Of a stretch of DNA of 64,000 nt, positions 57,001-59,631 are shown in pieces. The notes below the pieces were generated by a model, which saw only the letters and a program-made list of their open reading frames with translations, was not told where the DNA came from and did no database searches. The stretch comes from Diphasiastrum complanatum. Lineage: Eukaryota > Streptophyta > Lycopodiopsida > Lycopodiales > Lycopodiaceae. The translations under genes were made by a program, and so were the position numbers. Within the stretch, counting starts at the first letter, position 1. Every line of letters starts with the position of its first letter. The stretch lies in the NCBI GenBank assembly GCA_029204225.1, contig CM055097.1, positions 48,754,052-48,818,051 of the forward strand. The letters are read 5' to 3'.

Positions 57001-59139
57001 TTAGAAATTTAGATCTGTTATTTGAACTCTAAATTTGTGTTCATGTCTAAGATTGTGTGAATCTTACAGGCATTTTCATTAAGTAATTGTATACTTATGA
57101 GGAATTTGCTTACCTTTACACATTGTAGTCTAGGAATGCTTGTGTATTGTTTTTCAGCCTAAAATCTCCGATTAAATAGGAGCAGTTAAGTCTATTAAGA
57201 TTGAATGGTTGCTATTTTCTAGCATATGATGCTAGGGATAGAGCACTTAACTCAAGAGAGTAATATCCTATGGAAACTCGCCCATCTCCCTATTGTGAAT
57301 TCAGATTCTTGAGCCAGTTTCTCCTCTCCTCTCTTGTGTTCTTCACTATGGCTTGGGGGCTAGATCCAGGAGGAAACTCCAGGAGGGATCTAGGTTTGGA
57401 TGGGTGGTTTTGCTCCACAGATGTCCTTTTGGTTGTTTTGCAACAGGATCTAGTCAGATCTTTATAAGGCGATTCTTACACCAAGACCCTCCAATCCACT
57501 ATATAAGTGGTAGTTTCGAATCATTGTACATGTTCTCTCTTCATTTCAATACAAGCAGGTTGGCCCTCTTATGGAATGGATCAAGAATGTCTTTGCTCTC
57601 TATCTTTCTTCCTCCATCTCTCATGCTTTCTTTGTGTTTGCTAATTGTTGGATTTGATGCTTATTGGGATTGAATGTTCTTATGCTTTTTGTGAGAGAGA
57701 AAGGGAGAGAGAGAAGGGCGAGTTTCTATCATTGCGGATCTTAGTGTTAATGCTTAGTGTTAATGGATCTTAGTGTTAATTCCACATGCTGGATTATGAA
57801 ATATGTTATTGCTCTCATGGAAACGAACCTCCGCATGACAACTAACTTCATCTCCTTGATGCTTGTGTGCTTGGATCTAGGGTTGAGGCTACGATAGGAA
57901 ATAGCCCACTACACCAAATGTGTGCTCTACAGAAAGAATCTCTCTGAATTCATGTGAGCAAGCAATGAGTGTAGTACTAAAGTTCTAAGAGACAAAACAC
58001 TTGGACAGGAAGGAAAGCAATGGTTAGTGACGTGAGGGTGTTTGGCAGCAGAGCATATGTATAAGTTCTAAAAGAAACTAGACAACAAGAAAATTCCCTT
58101 GTATCGCAAGGAAAGATCTTGTACAGCGGCAAACAAGGCTATTTGCTTCTAAGTAATAGCTCAAGGTTCAATAACAGGAGTTAACATAAAGGAATCCAAT
58201 ATCAGTTTGTGAGGGACATGGTGCAGGAAGGAAAAATGTTATTACATAACCCGAGCTTTGCCTAGAATCCTTTTACTTAAGAGGTTTAATAGGCATAGCT
58301 GAAATAGAAACAGGTTTGAGAAATTGAAAAGTGTAAAGTGAGAGAAGGTCTTGTGGTTATTTTTTGGTTAGGCACTTCATAATTCAGCTGAAAAGAAGTT
58401 AAATGTATCCACATTGGTTGGTTATGTCCACGTTGGCTTTATGGTTTCTTGACAAGTGACGCTTGAAGATCTTGGAATGTATCACGGTTTAATATGAATA
58501 ACGAAACATGAGGGTGATCGTACCACTTTACGTTCTGATCAAATGTTCATTGACAGGTGTTTTGTGTTTGTAAGTTGCTTTTATCATTGATTGCTTACTT
58601 CATTCATTCATTCATTCACAAAAGGACTTCACGCACTACATGTATAAGAAACACGCAAAAAAATTCCCGCTTTCGCCTGATCTAGTAATTGACAGCCATT
58701 TATTCATGCTTGATTTACTTTCATTTATATCCAGACTTCAAACAAGAAATTTTTACACTGTTAGTAAGGTCCTTCAGATCCAGAACATTTCCATAGAACA
58801 AAACCTAATAGTAGAGATCTGCATCAACGACAAGAGTGTACAAAAATGCTTGCTCCCAATGTAGTTGAACGATCATCTTATTACGGCAGGTTGGTCCCGG
58901 AGCCCAAAAATCTGCATGTTCAAACTTTGGTTTGCAACACTCAGATAGACGAACCAAAAGAGTTAAAAGTACCTCATCTCCATCTCTATCAATTGTCAGA
59001 TTCAGCCCAAAAGGAACTTACCAGAACCAATTGCACCCCTTGCTTGCTTCGCATCAGCCAATTTATGAAACCCAGATAGCAGCAGCAACGAGGCACGCAC
59101 GCGGCGAGAGACGCGCATGAGGACGGGCCTTGTTGCCAT
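5889..59139 (-). CDS. Mitochondrial PPR protein gene, 11 exons seen, 3' end not found
   Basis: Whole-gene entry; exons are listed separately. The joined exons give about 402 codons with no stop and matching phase at every junction (lengths 118, 115, 163, 66, 98, 118, 213, 77, 94, 66, 78 nt). The N-terminus is Arg-rich and nearly free of acidic residues, as in mitochondrial presequences. The body is made of degenerate PPR helix pairs, such as LLRDVYEDMLLDGVQP and FFFKEMKSMGLVPD. PPR proteins of this kind act in organelle RNA metabolism; the specific target is unknown. From memory the order of motifs resembles Arabidopsis At4g35850, a single-copy mitochondrial PPR gene; this needs an alignment. 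The missing C-terminus is probably left of the window. Introns reach 12.5 kb and hold nearly all transposable elements described here. Confidence 0.85.
5967..6223 (-). other. Intron 10 of the PPR gene
   Basis: A 257-bp intron without any repeat or ORF of note. Confidence 0.6.
6224..6289 (-). CDS. PPR gene exon 10
   Basis: Acceptor TATGGTCAG, donor GTACAT, 22 codons, phase 0 to 0. The peptide EIIHGALLKYSDVGMAAAKR continues the helix pattern after exon 9. It is separated from exon 11 by a 257-bp intron. Confidence 0.75.
6290..8436. other. Intron 9, left part; leader of a copia element at its right end
   Basis: 6290-6900 is plain AT-rich intron. 6950-8436 is less AT-rich and has short ORFs on both strands without recognisable domains. 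It lies where the internal region of the minus-strand LTR element at 8437-9519 should be, but no gag or pol text was found. Confidence 0.4.
8437..8452 (-). other. PBS of the 8.4-kb LTR element
   Basis: The minus strand reads TGGTATCAGAGCGGCA, a standard initiator tRNA-Met primer site, directly beside the LTR. Confidence 0.85.
8453..9519 (-). mobile_element. 5' LTR of a copia-type element (1,067 bp)
   Basis: On the minus strand it starts TGTTAGGGGTTATCAG and ends AATTTTAACA at the PBS. The ends are TG..CA and TGTTA/TAACA is inverted. No partner LTR or coding domain was found, so it is a partial or non-autonomous element. Confidence 0.65.
9790..9960 (+). mobile_element. Possible tRNA-derived SINE
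   Basis: TTAGCTAGTGAGTGAGG resembles a pol III A box, and GTTTGAGCTCTCC about 40 bp later resembles a B box. Spacing suits a tRNA-type promoter. There is no clear tail or target duplication. Confidence 0.3.
9961..10321. other. Intron 9, right part
   Basis: AT-rich intron sequence next to exon 9, no feature recognised. Plus-strand ORFs here are shadows. Confidence 0.4.
10322..10415 (-). CDS. PPR gene exon 9
   Basis: Acceptor TTGGTGCAG; the donor is probably GTATGA (an alternative GTGGTA three bases earlier also keeps the frame). It encodes CNLACGDFNSALSDFDKYIK and then SGKQASLDLY, again a PPR pair. Intron 8 before it is about 12.5 kb and holds the intact copia element. Confidence 0.82.
10416..11489. 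other. Intron 8, first part, no feature recognised
   Basis: About 1.1 kb of AT-rich sequence without a convincing coding, repeat or element signature. Confidence 0.4.
11490..11759 (+). pseudogene. Retrotransposon gag-like fragment
   Basis: The frame gives SSNGFALKHWLDKLEDYFDM, followed by LSDTQKLHVVVAHMFGKA. This is the gag core (WL..LE.YF, then helix with A..M.G.A) of plant Ty3-like elements. No zinc knuckle or pol follows, and the frame is lost after 11760. Confidence 0.55.
11760..13280. other. Decayed element-like sequence with DW..W repeats
   Basis: Between 12500 and 13100, text such as GATGTTGATTGGTATGCATGG and GATGGTGATTGGTAGTCATGG recurs (Asp-Trp-x-x-Trp if translated). The pattern is loosely shared with 22.27-22.68 kb. 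No known domain is recognised. Confidence 0.3.
13281..13475. repeat. AATCGCGATTC motif cluster
   Basis: Variants of CGATTCGC, GCAAATCGCGATTC and GCGAATCGCG recur at least eight times in both orientations within 195 bp, with a GGACAGTG/CGCTGTCC inverted pair. It resembles the MITEs at 40954 and 35140 in design. No target duplication was identified. Confidence 0.6.
13597..13634 (+). mobile_element. Left piece of an older LTR split by the intact copia
   Basis: TGTTAAAATAGTG begins here and the sequence resumes after the young copia at 20071. The joined segment is about 290 bp with TG..CA ends. Confidence 0.45.
13635..14289 (+). repeat. 5' LTR of the intact copia
   Basis: 655 bp, TGTGAAAATTG to TTTTTCACA. 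A TATA-like CCTATATAGGGAA at about 13850 probably sets the transcription start, followed by a GA-rich tract. Confidence 0.95.
14290..14303 (+). other. PBS of the intact copia
   Basis: TGGTATCAGAGCTGG directly follows the 5' LTR and matches the initiator tRNA-Met 3' end. Confidence 0.95.
14304..15461 (+). promoter_or_regulatory. Leader of the intact copia, with degenerate repeats
   Basis: 1.16 kb between PBS and start codon. Three related blocks (near 14810, 15010 and 15170) share CACTTGCTGGA-like text and end in a GTGTG..TTCAGGTT-like motif. The leader is untranslated and may carry packaging signals; this is inference. Confidence 0.6.
15462..19415 (+). CDS. Copia gag-pol polyprotein, 1,317 aa, intact
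   Basis: One open frame makes gag, protease, integrase and RT/RNase H. Gag begins with NYSTWKVRMESLL and carries a Lys/Gly-rich linker and the zinc knuckle CFYCGIKGHFANEC (residue 250 on). The aspartic protease motif WWIDSGASSHMT has its Asp at about 309. The pre-integrase WHKRLGHPNF precedes the integrase core with D506, D568 and E604. RT has the YVDD motif at about 990-993. RNase H has DSDFAGD near 1154 and ends in DIFTKPLGKD. All catalytic residues are present. The stop TGA lies five bases inside the 3' LTR. The domain order INT before RT identifies Ty1/copia. Confidence 0.97.
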   Translation: MASNGGIMLESSERLSSSNYSTWKVRMESLLELNELMDIVAEIEERPLTLQEQQRFDKKAKRALHIIKMNVTNELLKEVGKCQSASEAWNALKKLFESKSTSRVLTLRRQIFSSRQREGESAHAFILRVKSLSDDLACIDENIKDGEIVQVMLNGLLNEHANLVQSFAIQRVLPSVVDLQEILLAEEHRLQSKLDGASLQGGGEEAFFTKGKFKGKGKGKGKWSKGGNFDHDDHSSSSSSTKNNKSKFKCFYCGIKGHFANECYKKKREQGERQGNLTIDEEEHNTCESLVMTSSLLANIDDNDPWWIDSGASSHMTRHKEYFTSLLSYEGEGNIIYTANDGQCDIKGIGTIPISLSTNRKANLENVLYIPSITKNLLSVSQMIDKGLDVEFIGDACLISKCGSLIAQGRRHGKLFKLDACVISNHEGCMAREQLTNQEVWHKRLGHPNFKSLEVMAKKELVLGLPKSLVANNSVCEHCALSKSHRLAYSRSTSRSKEAFQLVHSDIHFSSTTSNGGAKMYATFIDDFSRYTWIYLLKSKDEVFAAFVKFKNEMENQFNTKIKCLRSDNGGEYTSNRFKDFCIAHGIKREMSSPRTPQQNGVAERKNRTLCECAKAMRLHANLAKSFWGEALACANYLCNRWTSASLDGKTPHEVLYGRRPSVKHCRIFGCTCFVNITLDDRTKEDPSSKKGVFVGYSEVSKAYKVYIPSTKKVVISRDVIFHEENVSNVVDVDVDVPTNHHDVQDVLDEDGDATPKQTSRKTQRQRAKPSRLTYDEKGKQVVDNSNLAFLTSFDEPTCVGEAIQKKEWIQAMDHEHQALIKSNTWRLVKLPKDKKAIGCKWIFKIKTNQDGSINKYKARLVAKGYAQEYGIDYDETFAPVAKMVTIRILISLATLYDWDMWQMDVTNAFLNGDLEEDIYMEQPEGYVSHDEPNHVCYLQKSLYGLKQAPRSWYAKLNSFLLSQNFVMSEYDHSLYFRLNENDITLLLIYVDDIILSGGNNLDIDEIKMALKREFEIQDLGKLHYILGIEIIRTSKSTFICQEKYVNSILKRFHMEDCKVVSTPMESNVKLTTRSNERSFKDITLYRKLIGSLIWLTITRPDLSFVVGKLSQFMQDPSEAHWKLGKRVLRYISGSRDFGILYGGTTPNLCGFSDSDFAGDQMDRKSTSAFAIYLGDGVVSWLSKKQPTISLSSTEAEYKALTTCTKEILWIKRMLLDLHLLEPEKTPIILCDNLSAQSLASNPVFHARSKHIEIAHHFVRDQVIAKEVDLQHVSSKECVADIFTKPLGKDLYLMHRSNLGMCSKTMLKLASNVEEGV
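19401..19410 (+). other. Polypurine tract of the intact copia
   Basis: GAAGAGGGAG directly before the 3' LTR; it is also the end of the coding frame. Confidence 0.85.
19411..20065 (+). repeat. 3' LTR of the intact copia
   Basis: 655 bp, identical by eye to the 5' LTR except for one base. Followed by the ATGGA target duplication. Confidence 0.95.
20071..20322 (+). mobile_element. Right piece of the older LTR
   Basis: Continues the LTR that starts at 13597 and ends ATCTTTATCA, next to a PBS-like TGGTATTAGAGAC at 20323-20335. The internal region after it (to about 20600) shows no known domain. Confidence 0.45.
20336..22884. other. Intron 8, last part
   Basis: 20336-21227 and 21345-22261 have no recognised gene. 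Plus-strand ORFs at 22262-22697 are Trp- and Cys-rich, without a known domain, and share the DW..W habit with 12.5-13.1 kb. Exon 8 begins right after. Confidence 0.35.
21228..21344. repeat. 59-bp perfect tandem duplication
   Basis: GCCTATGAAGGGTATTGAAG through AAAATTTCTGAA is repeated almost exactly, at 21228 and 21287. Such identity implies a recent event. Confidence 0.9.
22885..22961 (-). CDS. PPR gene exon 8
   Basis: Acceptor TCATGCAG, donor GTCAGC. It encodes DLRRLLEIFENDGHEPDAF then CVLQTI, a PPR pair; 25 codons plus two bases, which make Arg with exon 9. It lies in a region with no long ORF and was found by extending the gene with matching phase. Confidence 0.82.
22962..24890. other. 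Intron 7, left part, no feature recognised
   Basis: About 1.9 kb without a convincing gene or element. Minus-strand ORFs (for example 23455-23781, 23815-24053) lack known motifs. Confidence 0.35.
25070..25585 (+). pseudogene. Membrane-transporter-like fragment (nodulin-like/MFS type)
   Basis: A 171-codon plus-strand frame. It starts with a hydrophobic segment (GVYLLFMFFIRPV), then RIVVTAALYLLVVILIQKLA and TLAVIEALILLLPF, two further transmembrane segments, and ends in a polar, Ala/Glu-rich tail. The FMFFIRPV and ALYLLVVILIQ text suggests a plant NFD4/nodulin-like major-facilitator protein, where this region joins two halves. Flanking helices are missing, so it is a partial, probably captured or retroposed copy inside intron 7. 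Identity is tentative. Confidence 0.4.
25800..26262 (+). mobile_element. 5'-truncated LINE 3' end, copy A
   Basis: The frame to 26206 ends with GSHQYICHFLYQTYIQRTW, GELGVNRDFYRTHFLEW and LPHYLDSSLLHGLRL. The same C-terminus occurs in the LINE at 48.57-48.83 kb. After the stop comes ATGCCTTGGCAT (a small hairpin), AGACATTAATAAAGC and a TC-rich then CA-rich tail. Confidence 0.75.
26461..26760 (+). mobile_element. Possible LINE 3' end, copy B
   Basis: A GC-richer block ends with GTAGACATTAATGGATC followed by TTTCTTTCTTTCTCTCTC, like the tail of copy A. Its coding part is not clearly recognisable. Confidence 0.4.
26761..28597. other. Intron 7, right part
   Basis: AT-rich intron. At 27395-27440 a small group of GAAATG/CATTTC and GGAAA/TTTCC motifs resembles the motif-array elements, but no boundaries were found. 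No gene. Confidence 0.4.
28598..28810 (-). CDS. PPR gene exon 7
   Basis: Acceptor ACATGCAG, donor GTTAAA, 71 codons, phase 0 at both ends. It opens IFDLLQQWRNG, passes through an acidic stretch (ISNELEDELCTLALGD) and ends with RRGVVNRRLLVYYAAFRAFA, which fits the linker and next helix pair of the family. Intron 6 before it is about 10.9 kb and carries the hAT transposon. Confidence 0.83.
28811..29724. other. Intron 6, left flank of the hAT element
   Basis: About 0.9 kb of AT-rich sequence, no gene or repeat recognised. Confidence 0.4.
29725..29732. repeat. Target duplication, left copy (TTTTGTAC)
   Basis: The 8-bp sequence recurs at 34918-34925 just after the other end of the hAT element. 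Confidence 0.9.
29733..29825. repeat. Left subterminal GGTACC cluster of the hAT element
   Basis: Around seven copies of GGTACC or GGTAC(T) variants within 90 bp, mostly as palindromic TACCGCGGTA blocks. Matches the cluster at the right end. Confidence 0.85.
30105..33595 (+). pseudogene. hAT transposase gene, four exons, broken
   Basis: Likely ATG at 30105. Exons about 30105-31985, 32099-32444, 32533-32694 and 32801-33595; all three introns (113, 88 and 106 bp) are GT..AG and keep the frame. The N-terminal BED zinc finger shows CRYCLVEF..TRLKGHLLG. After a Pro/Ser/Thr-rich linker comes DUF659 (IMSDGWTDVRRRPILNILV, VVTDNATNCIQMG, PCAAHGIDLL), the hAT catalytic core. Exon 3 holds the dimerisation motif SAASVCERNWSTW..RRNRLS. 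Exon 4 is an acidic tail. Inactivating changes: a TGA at 30399, a frame change near 30650, a TAG at 31834 and a TAG near 32415 in a conserved Leu-rich position. Recently decayed. Confidence 0.9.
33828..34193 (-). CDS. Second small gene inside the hAT element, 121 aa
   Basis: Intact minus-strand ORF starting MAERIPPRPEGEARRKLEED and ending GEESVEDP. It is rich in Arg, Glu, Ala and Gln. A charged, probably helical or coiled-coil N-half is followed by a PAPAVAPAPAVE linker, then a basic helix (RRQLIMVRERAARRRAG) and an acidic tail. No known domain is recognised. It points toward the transposase gene (convergent). A TTAAATA box lies about 120 bp upstream. The intact frame in an element whose transposase is broken is notable. 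It might be an accessory DNA-binding factor; this is inference. Confidence 0.6.
   Translation of the reverse strand: MAERIPPRPEGEARRKLEEDVRRHNERHRKQEADIAEMLRQTRERHPKLQIPAPAVAPAPAVELDLDEQIGMNFTRRQLIMVRERAARRRAGQEAARGNREAEQERHNNAPDEGEESVEDP
34194..34330 (-). promoter_or_regulatory. Putative promoter and 5' UTR of the small hAT gene
   Basis: On the minus strand a TATA-like TTAAATAGG at about 34314-34322 precedes several GTGAGAGGC repeats and then the ATG at 34193. Confidence 0.4.
34494..34695. repeat. ~107-bp tandem repeat in the hAT element
   Basis: CTGTACCTGCCCCCATGTGATGC...GTGCCCATGTGC is repeated about twice, with a more diverged unit upstream from 34366. All frames stay open by base composition, which explains the many overlapping ORFs here. 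Confidence 0.75.
34840..34917. repeat. Right subterminal GGTACC cluster of the hAT element
   Basis: GGTACC recurs at least six times (GGCGGTACCGTACCGGCGG, CGACGGTACC, CAGCGGTACC) up to the terminal ACTATG. Confidence 0.85.
34918..34925. repeat. Target duplication, right copy (TTTTGTAC)
   Basis: Second copy of the 8-bp target duplication of the hAT element. Confidence 0.9.
35140..35409. mobile_element. hAT-like MITE, 270 bp, GGACGCG motif array
   Basis: Flanked by the 8-bp direct repeat GTCTAAAC (35132-35139, 35410-35417). The ends are rich in GACGCG, GGACGCGTCC and CGCGTTCGCG; the middle is AT-rich with a duplicated TTTCATTTTTTGTGCTAAA. No coding capacity. Terminal inverted repeats are weak. 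Confidence 0.65.
35418..36204. other. Intron 6 stretch with GAACG-type motifs
   Basis: At 35525-35620 ACATTCTGAAACGGAACAGG, CATTCCAAAACAGAACACG and similar text repeat loosely. Otherwise plain intron. Confidence 0.35.
36205..36290. repeat. Short GCAAATCGCGATTCG cluster
   Basis: Several inverted and direct versions of GATTCGC/GCGATT within 85 bp, the same motif as at 13281 and 44390. Borders unknown. Confidence 0.5.
36402..36780 (-). pseudogene. Copia RNase H remnant
   Basis: On the minus strand the frames give AMTKASCDAIWLRRLFEDVQ, then LYCDIQSYVQLV, EYVQLEKLFTREKF and GKIELFYFDANIQVVDIF, the typical end of copia RNase H (CDNQS, HI..HF.RE, DIFTK). Several stops and frame changes break it. 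Confidence 0.8.
36795..37330 (-). repeat. Degenerate duplicated block, unknown origin
   Basis: Two related ~87-bp units (37071-37157 and 37207-37293, period 136) share ATGGTAA.TCTC.ATCTCA and AACCCATCTTAGGCCA. Open minus-strand frames lack known domains. It adjoins the copia remnant and may be part of the same element. Confidence 0.45.
37331..39706. other. Intron 6, right part
   Basis: About 2.4 kb of AT-rich sequence up to exon 6. No coding or repeat signature seen. Confidence 0.4.
39707..39824 (-). CDS. PPR gene exon 6
   Basis: Acceptor GCCCACAG, donor GTGGGG. The peptide YDVLEWMTARGIASNDYSYA and the following AALIITYMNKK continue the PPR array. One base completes the split Val codon, then 39 codons, ending in phase 0. 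Confidence 0.85.
39825..40945. other. Intron 5, right of exon 6
   Basis: AT-rich intron; ORFs on both strands have no recognisable motifs. Near 40730-40930 TTTTCAGC/CCAGCT phrases recur loosely. Confidence 0.35.
40954..41145. mobile_element. hAT MITE, 192 bp, GGGAAACG motif array
   Basis: Flanked by the 8-bp direct repeat GTTTCCAA (40946-40953, 41146-41153). Ends CATAGTTATGAGAAACG and, reversed, CATAGTATTGGGGAAATGCG: the same CATAG terminus as the 5.2-kb hAT. The interior is almost entirely GGGAAACG/CGTTTCCC in both orientations (about a dozen). Not coding. Confidence 0.85.
41154..42634. other. Intron 5, left of exon 5
   Basis: Near 41634 and 41739 AGATCATGCCTT.AAATGG and a GCATGGCA-like ending are repeated (period about 105 bp). 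No gene. Confidence 0.4.
42635..42732 (-). CDS. PPR gene exon 5
   Basis: Acceptor ATTATCAG, donor GTAGGT. It encodes VWQEMEAYGG and then TFLSLLNACAVSGRTDK, a standard PPR pair. The exon starts in phase 0 and ends with two leftover bases (GT) that form Val with the first base of exon 6. Confidence 0.85.
42733..44140. other. Intron 4, mostly unfeatured
   Basis: No gene. At 43610-43830 TTGGGCTATTTCGACC, ATTTCAACCTTGG and relatives recur irregularly about ten times, a degenerate short tandem repeat. Confidence 0.5.
44190..44411. repeat. GTCGCGAGGAGCAG tandem and GGTTCGAACC/AATCGCG cluster
   Basis: Five GGTCGCGAGGAGCAG-like units (44198-44287) are followed by AAACGGTTCGAAC twice and CAAATCGCGG/GAATCGCGATTC. 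The segment ends ACAACTATG, the CATAG terminus in reverse. The left end and target duplication were not found. Confidence 0.6.
44531..44596 (-). CDS. PPR gene exon 4
   Basis: A 22-codon exon, too short for an ORF scan. Acceptor TTATGTGCAG, donor GTCACT, phase 0 at both ends. The peptide contains YNWIIAVCGKC, the usual PPR helix A followed by a CGKC turn, and supplies the residues missing between exons 3 and 5. A long GA tract lies just upstream of its acceptor on the transcribed strand. Confidence 0.82.
44621..44668. repeat. (TC)n microsatellite beside exon 4
   Basis: About 24 TC units. On the transcribed minus strand it is a GA tract 25-72 nt upstream of the exon 4 acceptor. Confidence 0.95.
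44669..44996 (+). mobile_element. LINE/SINE-like 3' end, copy C, with (TC)n tail
   Basis: Ends ATGCCTTTTGGCAT, a hairpin, then AGACATTAATAAAGCC and (TC)26 (44945-44996). The terminal arrangement equals that of copy A at 26.2 kb. Coding text is not recognised in the 270 bp before it. Confidence 0.6.
45334..45464 (-). other. Exon-like open segment, unassigned
   Basis: Between a possible acceptor (CAGATAG) and a GTATGC donor the minus strand is open and gives KYFDRCWQQKCWRHFPYK then DGILQENLPFVR, protein-like in composition. It does not fit the PPR gene order. It may be an exon of another gene, a captured fragment or chance. Confidence 0.25.
45653..46578 (+). pseudogene. LINE ORF1 remnant
   Basis: The first part has a heptad-like coiled coil (ELQRRVSYLESENGKIKMEI, continuing to about residue 140). 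After one frame change, IIRFTSAITRKDALRKRAKL and IFMDDDLTYIQVEERRQAKH match the C-terminal domain of L1-like ORF1 proteins, which bind RNA. No start codon can be fixed with confidence. Confidence 0.7.
46510..47421 (+). pseudogene. LINE endonuclease remnant
   Basis: HIGIWNCNGI near 46511 is the usual start of the endonuclease. GSGGVACLYKESLHS, ARYIWARL, LFIVACYFPPKSSS and a degraded GDFN-like site (near 46920) follow. The last part (HSVVDYLMGSPSLI) is the end of the domain. Frames change at least twice. Confidence 0.75.
47505..48540 (+). pseudogene. LINE reverse transcriptase remnant
   Basis: IIHPIHKNGDPINPSNYRTI, then AKLYGTILQSAIS and DFKKAFDSVPR, the fingers and first palm motifs of LINE RT. 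The later palm motif with the catalytic Asp pair is not found. Frame changes near 47880, 48060 and 48180. Confidence 0.78.
48568..48825 (+). pseudogene. LINE C-terminal segment
   Basis: SGTHDYIRCFLYRAYLRRTW, GQLGVKPDYYRTHFLEMD and LPRYLDSGLSHGLRF. Clearly homologous to the frame at 25960-26206, which defines it as the C-terminal domain of this LINE family. Function unknown. Confidence 0.75.
48891..50320. other. Intron 3 stretch, no feature recognised
   Basis: About 1.4 kb. No convincing gene, although it lies between two LINE remnants and may be element-derived. Confidence 0.35.
50330..50700 (-). pseudogene. LINE endonuclease fragment, other strand
   Basis: The minus strand gives YFTMLLPIEDFNICKYYEHL, then ALLLRECYRVVLLVGDFHTR and KHQ, in the layout of a LINE endonuclease before the GDFN motif (here GDFHTR). 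Upstream frames carry a GGQGLSEKVHLY-like piece. A different LINE from that at 45.6 kb. Confidence 0.45.
50840..51119. repeat. 141-bp tandem duplication
   Basis: Two copies starting GTACTCCATGGGCAACA at 50840 and 50981, both ending GTCTAAATTGATCTA. They differ by a few substitutions and small indels. Located in intron 3, 250 bp from exon 3. Confidence 0.92.
51368..51530 (-). CDS. PPR gene exon 3
   Basis: Acceptor TGTGCAG, donor GTATGT. It encodes 54 full codons with two PPR-like helix pairs: LLRDVYEDMLLDGVQP, then FFFKEMKSMGLVPD. The exon starts one base into a codon and ends in phase 0. This is the most family-diagnostic exon of the gene. The ORF runs past both splice sites by chance, so a simple ORF scan gives wrong borders. 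Confidence 0.88.
51531..51863 (-). other. Intron 2 of the PPR gene
   Basis: 333 bp. A short near-duplication (ACAATGCAA.GAAGC, near 51540 and 51640) is seen; nothing else. Confidence 0.5.
51864..51978 (-). CDS. PPR gene exon 2
   Basis: Follows a T-rich tract and a cluster of three AGs. The reading frame gives HEHSVTYSTAPATIHK and then NDLLSYNKALMSLNWQR, a typical region before the first PPR pair. The donor is GTTGTG after GAAG. Two bases remain and join the first base of exon 3 to make Arg. The exact start is 51978 or 51975; the two acceptors form a NAGNAG pair and both keep the frame. Confidence 0.78.
51979..53413. other. Intron 1, left part
   Basis: AT-rich, with short ORFs lacking known motifs. 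No gene recognised. Confidence 0.4.
53414..53475. mobile_element. Relic hAT MITE, 62 bp, GTTCCGGAAC motif
   Basis: Starts CATAACGTCGTTCCGGA and ends, reversed, CATAGTGTTCCGGAG. The inside is GTTCC/GGAAC in both orientations. No target duplication was seen. Confidence 0.4.
53865..55736 (+). pseudogene. Unrecognised coiled-coil protein pseudogene
   Basis: From MSSTDTSQCP at 53866 the plus strand reads through PSTSRVAEWMTLVEPLLTAM, then LEAIRDPTIHAAAQLLNNFL and TVFGELKRTIKSNTKQHF. A basic, Pro-rich linker (SRRRTRQPTSAALPPPAA) follows, then, after frame changes near 54870, 55010, 55110 and 55240, a long coiled coil (LNREVKIAKQHEAESETELK ... LQGELDTTTLERD). At least four frame changes and a few stops. 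Total about 600 codons. No domain recognised. It could be the gag-like or first ORF of an unknown element. Confidence 0.5.
55898..56841 (+). other. AT-rich coding-like stretch, unrecognised
   Basis: Broken frames give MDSVSITITAITNHW, FGYPISKYRIKFT, YGTPSICFTLQDPNL and AKQRWFQKWIISLAN. The text looks protein-like but no family is recognised. It may belong with the coiled-coil pseudogene directly upstream. Confidence 0.25.
56842..58860. other. Intron 1, right part
   Basis: 57340-57560 is GC-richer and has a TATATAAG box near 57500, as in an LTR or element promoter. At 57742-57780 TTAGTGTTAATG(GATC) is repeated. No gene recognised. Confidence 0.3.
59022..59139 (-). CDS. PPR gene exon 1 (start codon and presequence)
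   Basis: The ATG at 59139 is the first in-frame ATG after an in-frame TAA upstream. It opens 39 codons plus one base, beginning MATRPVLMRVSRRVRASLL: basic, hydroxylated and leucine-rich, typical of a mitochondrial targeting sequence. The exon ends at a consensus donor GTAAGT (59021-59016). The one leftover base pairs in phase with exon 2 if the second or third AG at 51976-51980 is used as acceptor. Assignment to the PPR gene rests on strand, order, phase and targeting character, since presequences carry little family signal. Confidence 0.7.
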
Positions 59140-59261
59140 CTCTGGAATCTCCACACCTCCGCGATCATCCAAGCATTTGTATTAAAGCAAAGGGAAATTG
59201 GGCATTTCTTTGGAGAGCAAACAAGGCAATTCCAGCATTGCGGGGTTTGGAGGTTTAGGGT
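59140..59261 (-). promoter_or_regulatory. 5' flank of the PPR gene
   Basis: The roughly 120 bp between the start codon and the tandem repeats should hold the 5' UTR and core promoter. No clear TATA box was seen. An in-frame TAA lies shortly upstream of the ATG. Confidence 0.35.
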
Positions 59262-59631
59262 TGGTTTAAGGCTCAAGCTCCCTTTAGGTCTGCACTTCGT
59301 TGTTATTTATACTCCCTTTTGGGGTTTAAGGCACTTGGTTGTTATTTCTACTCCCTTATGATAAAATAGTAAGGAAGTGTCATATCGGGGTTTAAGGCTC
59401 AAGCTCCCATTAGGTCTGGGTTGTTATTTTTACTCCCTTTGGGGTTTAAGGCACTTGGTTGTTATTTCTACTCCCTATGATAAAATAGTAAGGAAGTGTC
59501 ATATGGGGGGTTTAAGGCTCAAGCTCCCTTTAGGTCTGCACTTGGTTGTTATTTTTACTCCCTTTGGGGTTTTAGGCACTTGGTTGTTATTTCTACTCCC
59601 TATGATAAAATAGTAAGGAAGTGTCATATGG
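59262..59631. repeat. Three ~120-bp tandem repeats upstream of the PPR gene
   Basis: Three head-to-tail copies begin near 59262, 59388 and 59505. Each contains GGTTTAAGGCTCAAGCTCC, two versions of TTGGTTGTTATTTNTACTCC, and TAGTAAGGAAGTGTCATAT. The copies differ by small indels and substitutions. They end about 120 bp upstream of the start codon. Confidence 0.85.

Noticed and set aside
58989-59276. 95-codon minus-strand ORF at the gene start
   Set aside because: The frame is not that of the presequence and crosses the GTAAGT donor; the ATG at 59139 in another frame is preferred.
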